In this document: positions 5,893 to 5,955 of the stretch, one piece after another
How the letters are laid out: the number at the start of each line of letters is the position of its first letter
Numbering within the stretch: the stretch's first letter is position 1
Source: Candidatus Aminicenantota bacterium
GTDB lineage: Bacteria > Acidobacteriota > Aminicenantia > UBA2199
Assembly: GCA_030612495.1 (NCBI GenBank)
Contig: JAUWNT010000126.1
Location: forward strand, 1-5,955
Reading direction: 5' to 3'
Length of the DNA stretch: 5,955 bases
Program-made: the position numbers and the translations under genes
Notes under the pieces: model-generated
Told to the model about the DNA's origin: nothing
The model's input: the letters and a program-made list of their open reading frames with translations, nothing else
Databases searched by the model: none

Positions 5893-5955
5893 ATGAGGGT
5901 TAGATTTGCACCATCCCCAACTGGATATTTACATATTGGAAGTGCCAGGACTGCT
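5893..5955 (+). CDS. gltX: Glutamyl-tRNA synthetase, N-terminal fragment (cut by window edge)
   Basis: Only 21 codons are visible. They encode the N-terminus of a class I glutamyl-tRNA synthetase, which charges tRNA-Glu (and tRNA-Gln in organisms without GlnRS). The stretch RFAPSPTGYLHIGSARTA contains the catalytic HIGH-type motif (HIGS), and the FAPSPTG lead-in separates it from GlnRS, which has a PEPNGYLHIGH-type sequence. The start was placed at 5893 because most family members begin one to five residues before RFAPSPTG and because an AAGGA stretch precedes it, although only four bases away. An in-frame ATG at 5878 would add MKKGK but lacks a purine-rich site. The gene is divergent from the stress operon and is likely an unrelated housekeeping neighbour. 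Confidence 0.92.
   Translation, partial: MRVRFAPSPTGYLHIGSARTA

Noticed and set aside
1..5955. CRISPR array, tRNA or rRNA gene, insertion sequence, toxin-antitoxin or phage genes
   Set aside because: There are no regularly spaced repeats, no structural RNA signatures, and no transposase or integrase motifs. Coding sequence of recognised genes fills nearly the entire window.

Overview
The window reads as a piece of chromosome from an anaerobic (or at most microaerotolerant) low-GC bacterium. The base composition is strongly AT-rich and the ribosome binding sites are strong AGGAGG-type. The gene content is the classic oxygen, superoxide, peroxide and nitric-oxide defence set of strict anaerobes: rubredoxin, rubrerythrin, class I desulfoferrodoxin, flavodiiron protein and a class I hybrid cluster protein. 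The species cannot be named from the sequence alone.

Layout: eight genes lie head to tail on the minus strand, so transcription runs from about 5770 down towards position 1. In order of transcription they are a PerR-type Fur-family regulator (5658-5236), rubredoxin (5174-5013), a 1-Cys/Prx6-type peroxiredoxin (4995-4336), ferritin (4325-3810), rubrerythrin (3757-3236), flavodiiron protein (3217-2036), desulfoferrodoxin (2021-1647) and hybrid cluster protein (1626 to beyond the left edge, lacking only its extreme C-terminus). Gaps within the run are 10 to 61 bases and hold no visible terminator, so one polycistronic mRNA is likely. On the right, a 234-base intergenic region separates this operon from a divergent glutamyl-tRNA synthetase gene (gltX), of which only the first codons are present.

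The intergenic region carries a near-consensus sigma-70 promoter for the operon (TTGACA, 17 bases, TATTAT, minus strand). Just downstream, across and beyond the predicted start of transcription, are three adjacent 15-base 7-1-7 palindromes whose centres lie exactly 16 bases apart (5732, 5748, 5764). They resemble PerR boxes, and the first gene of the operon encodes a protein with the residues expected of a peroxide-sensing PerR. Autoregulated repression, relieved by peroxide, is the natural reading.

How the genes fit together (inferred from family knowledge): the flavodiiron protein reduces O2 and/or NO to water and/or N2O, desulfoferrodoxin reduces superoxide to peroxide, rubrerythrin and the peroxiredoxin remove peroxide, ferritin stores Fe(II) to limit Fenton chemistry, and the hybrid cluster protein handles NO or related nitrogen species. 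Rubredoxin is the probable electron carrier to the flavodiiron protein, desulfoferrodoxin and rubrerythrin. No NAD(P)H:rubredoxin oxidoreductase is present in the window. All components are known families. The new-looking points are the completeness of the set in one PerR-headed operon and the three-box operator array.
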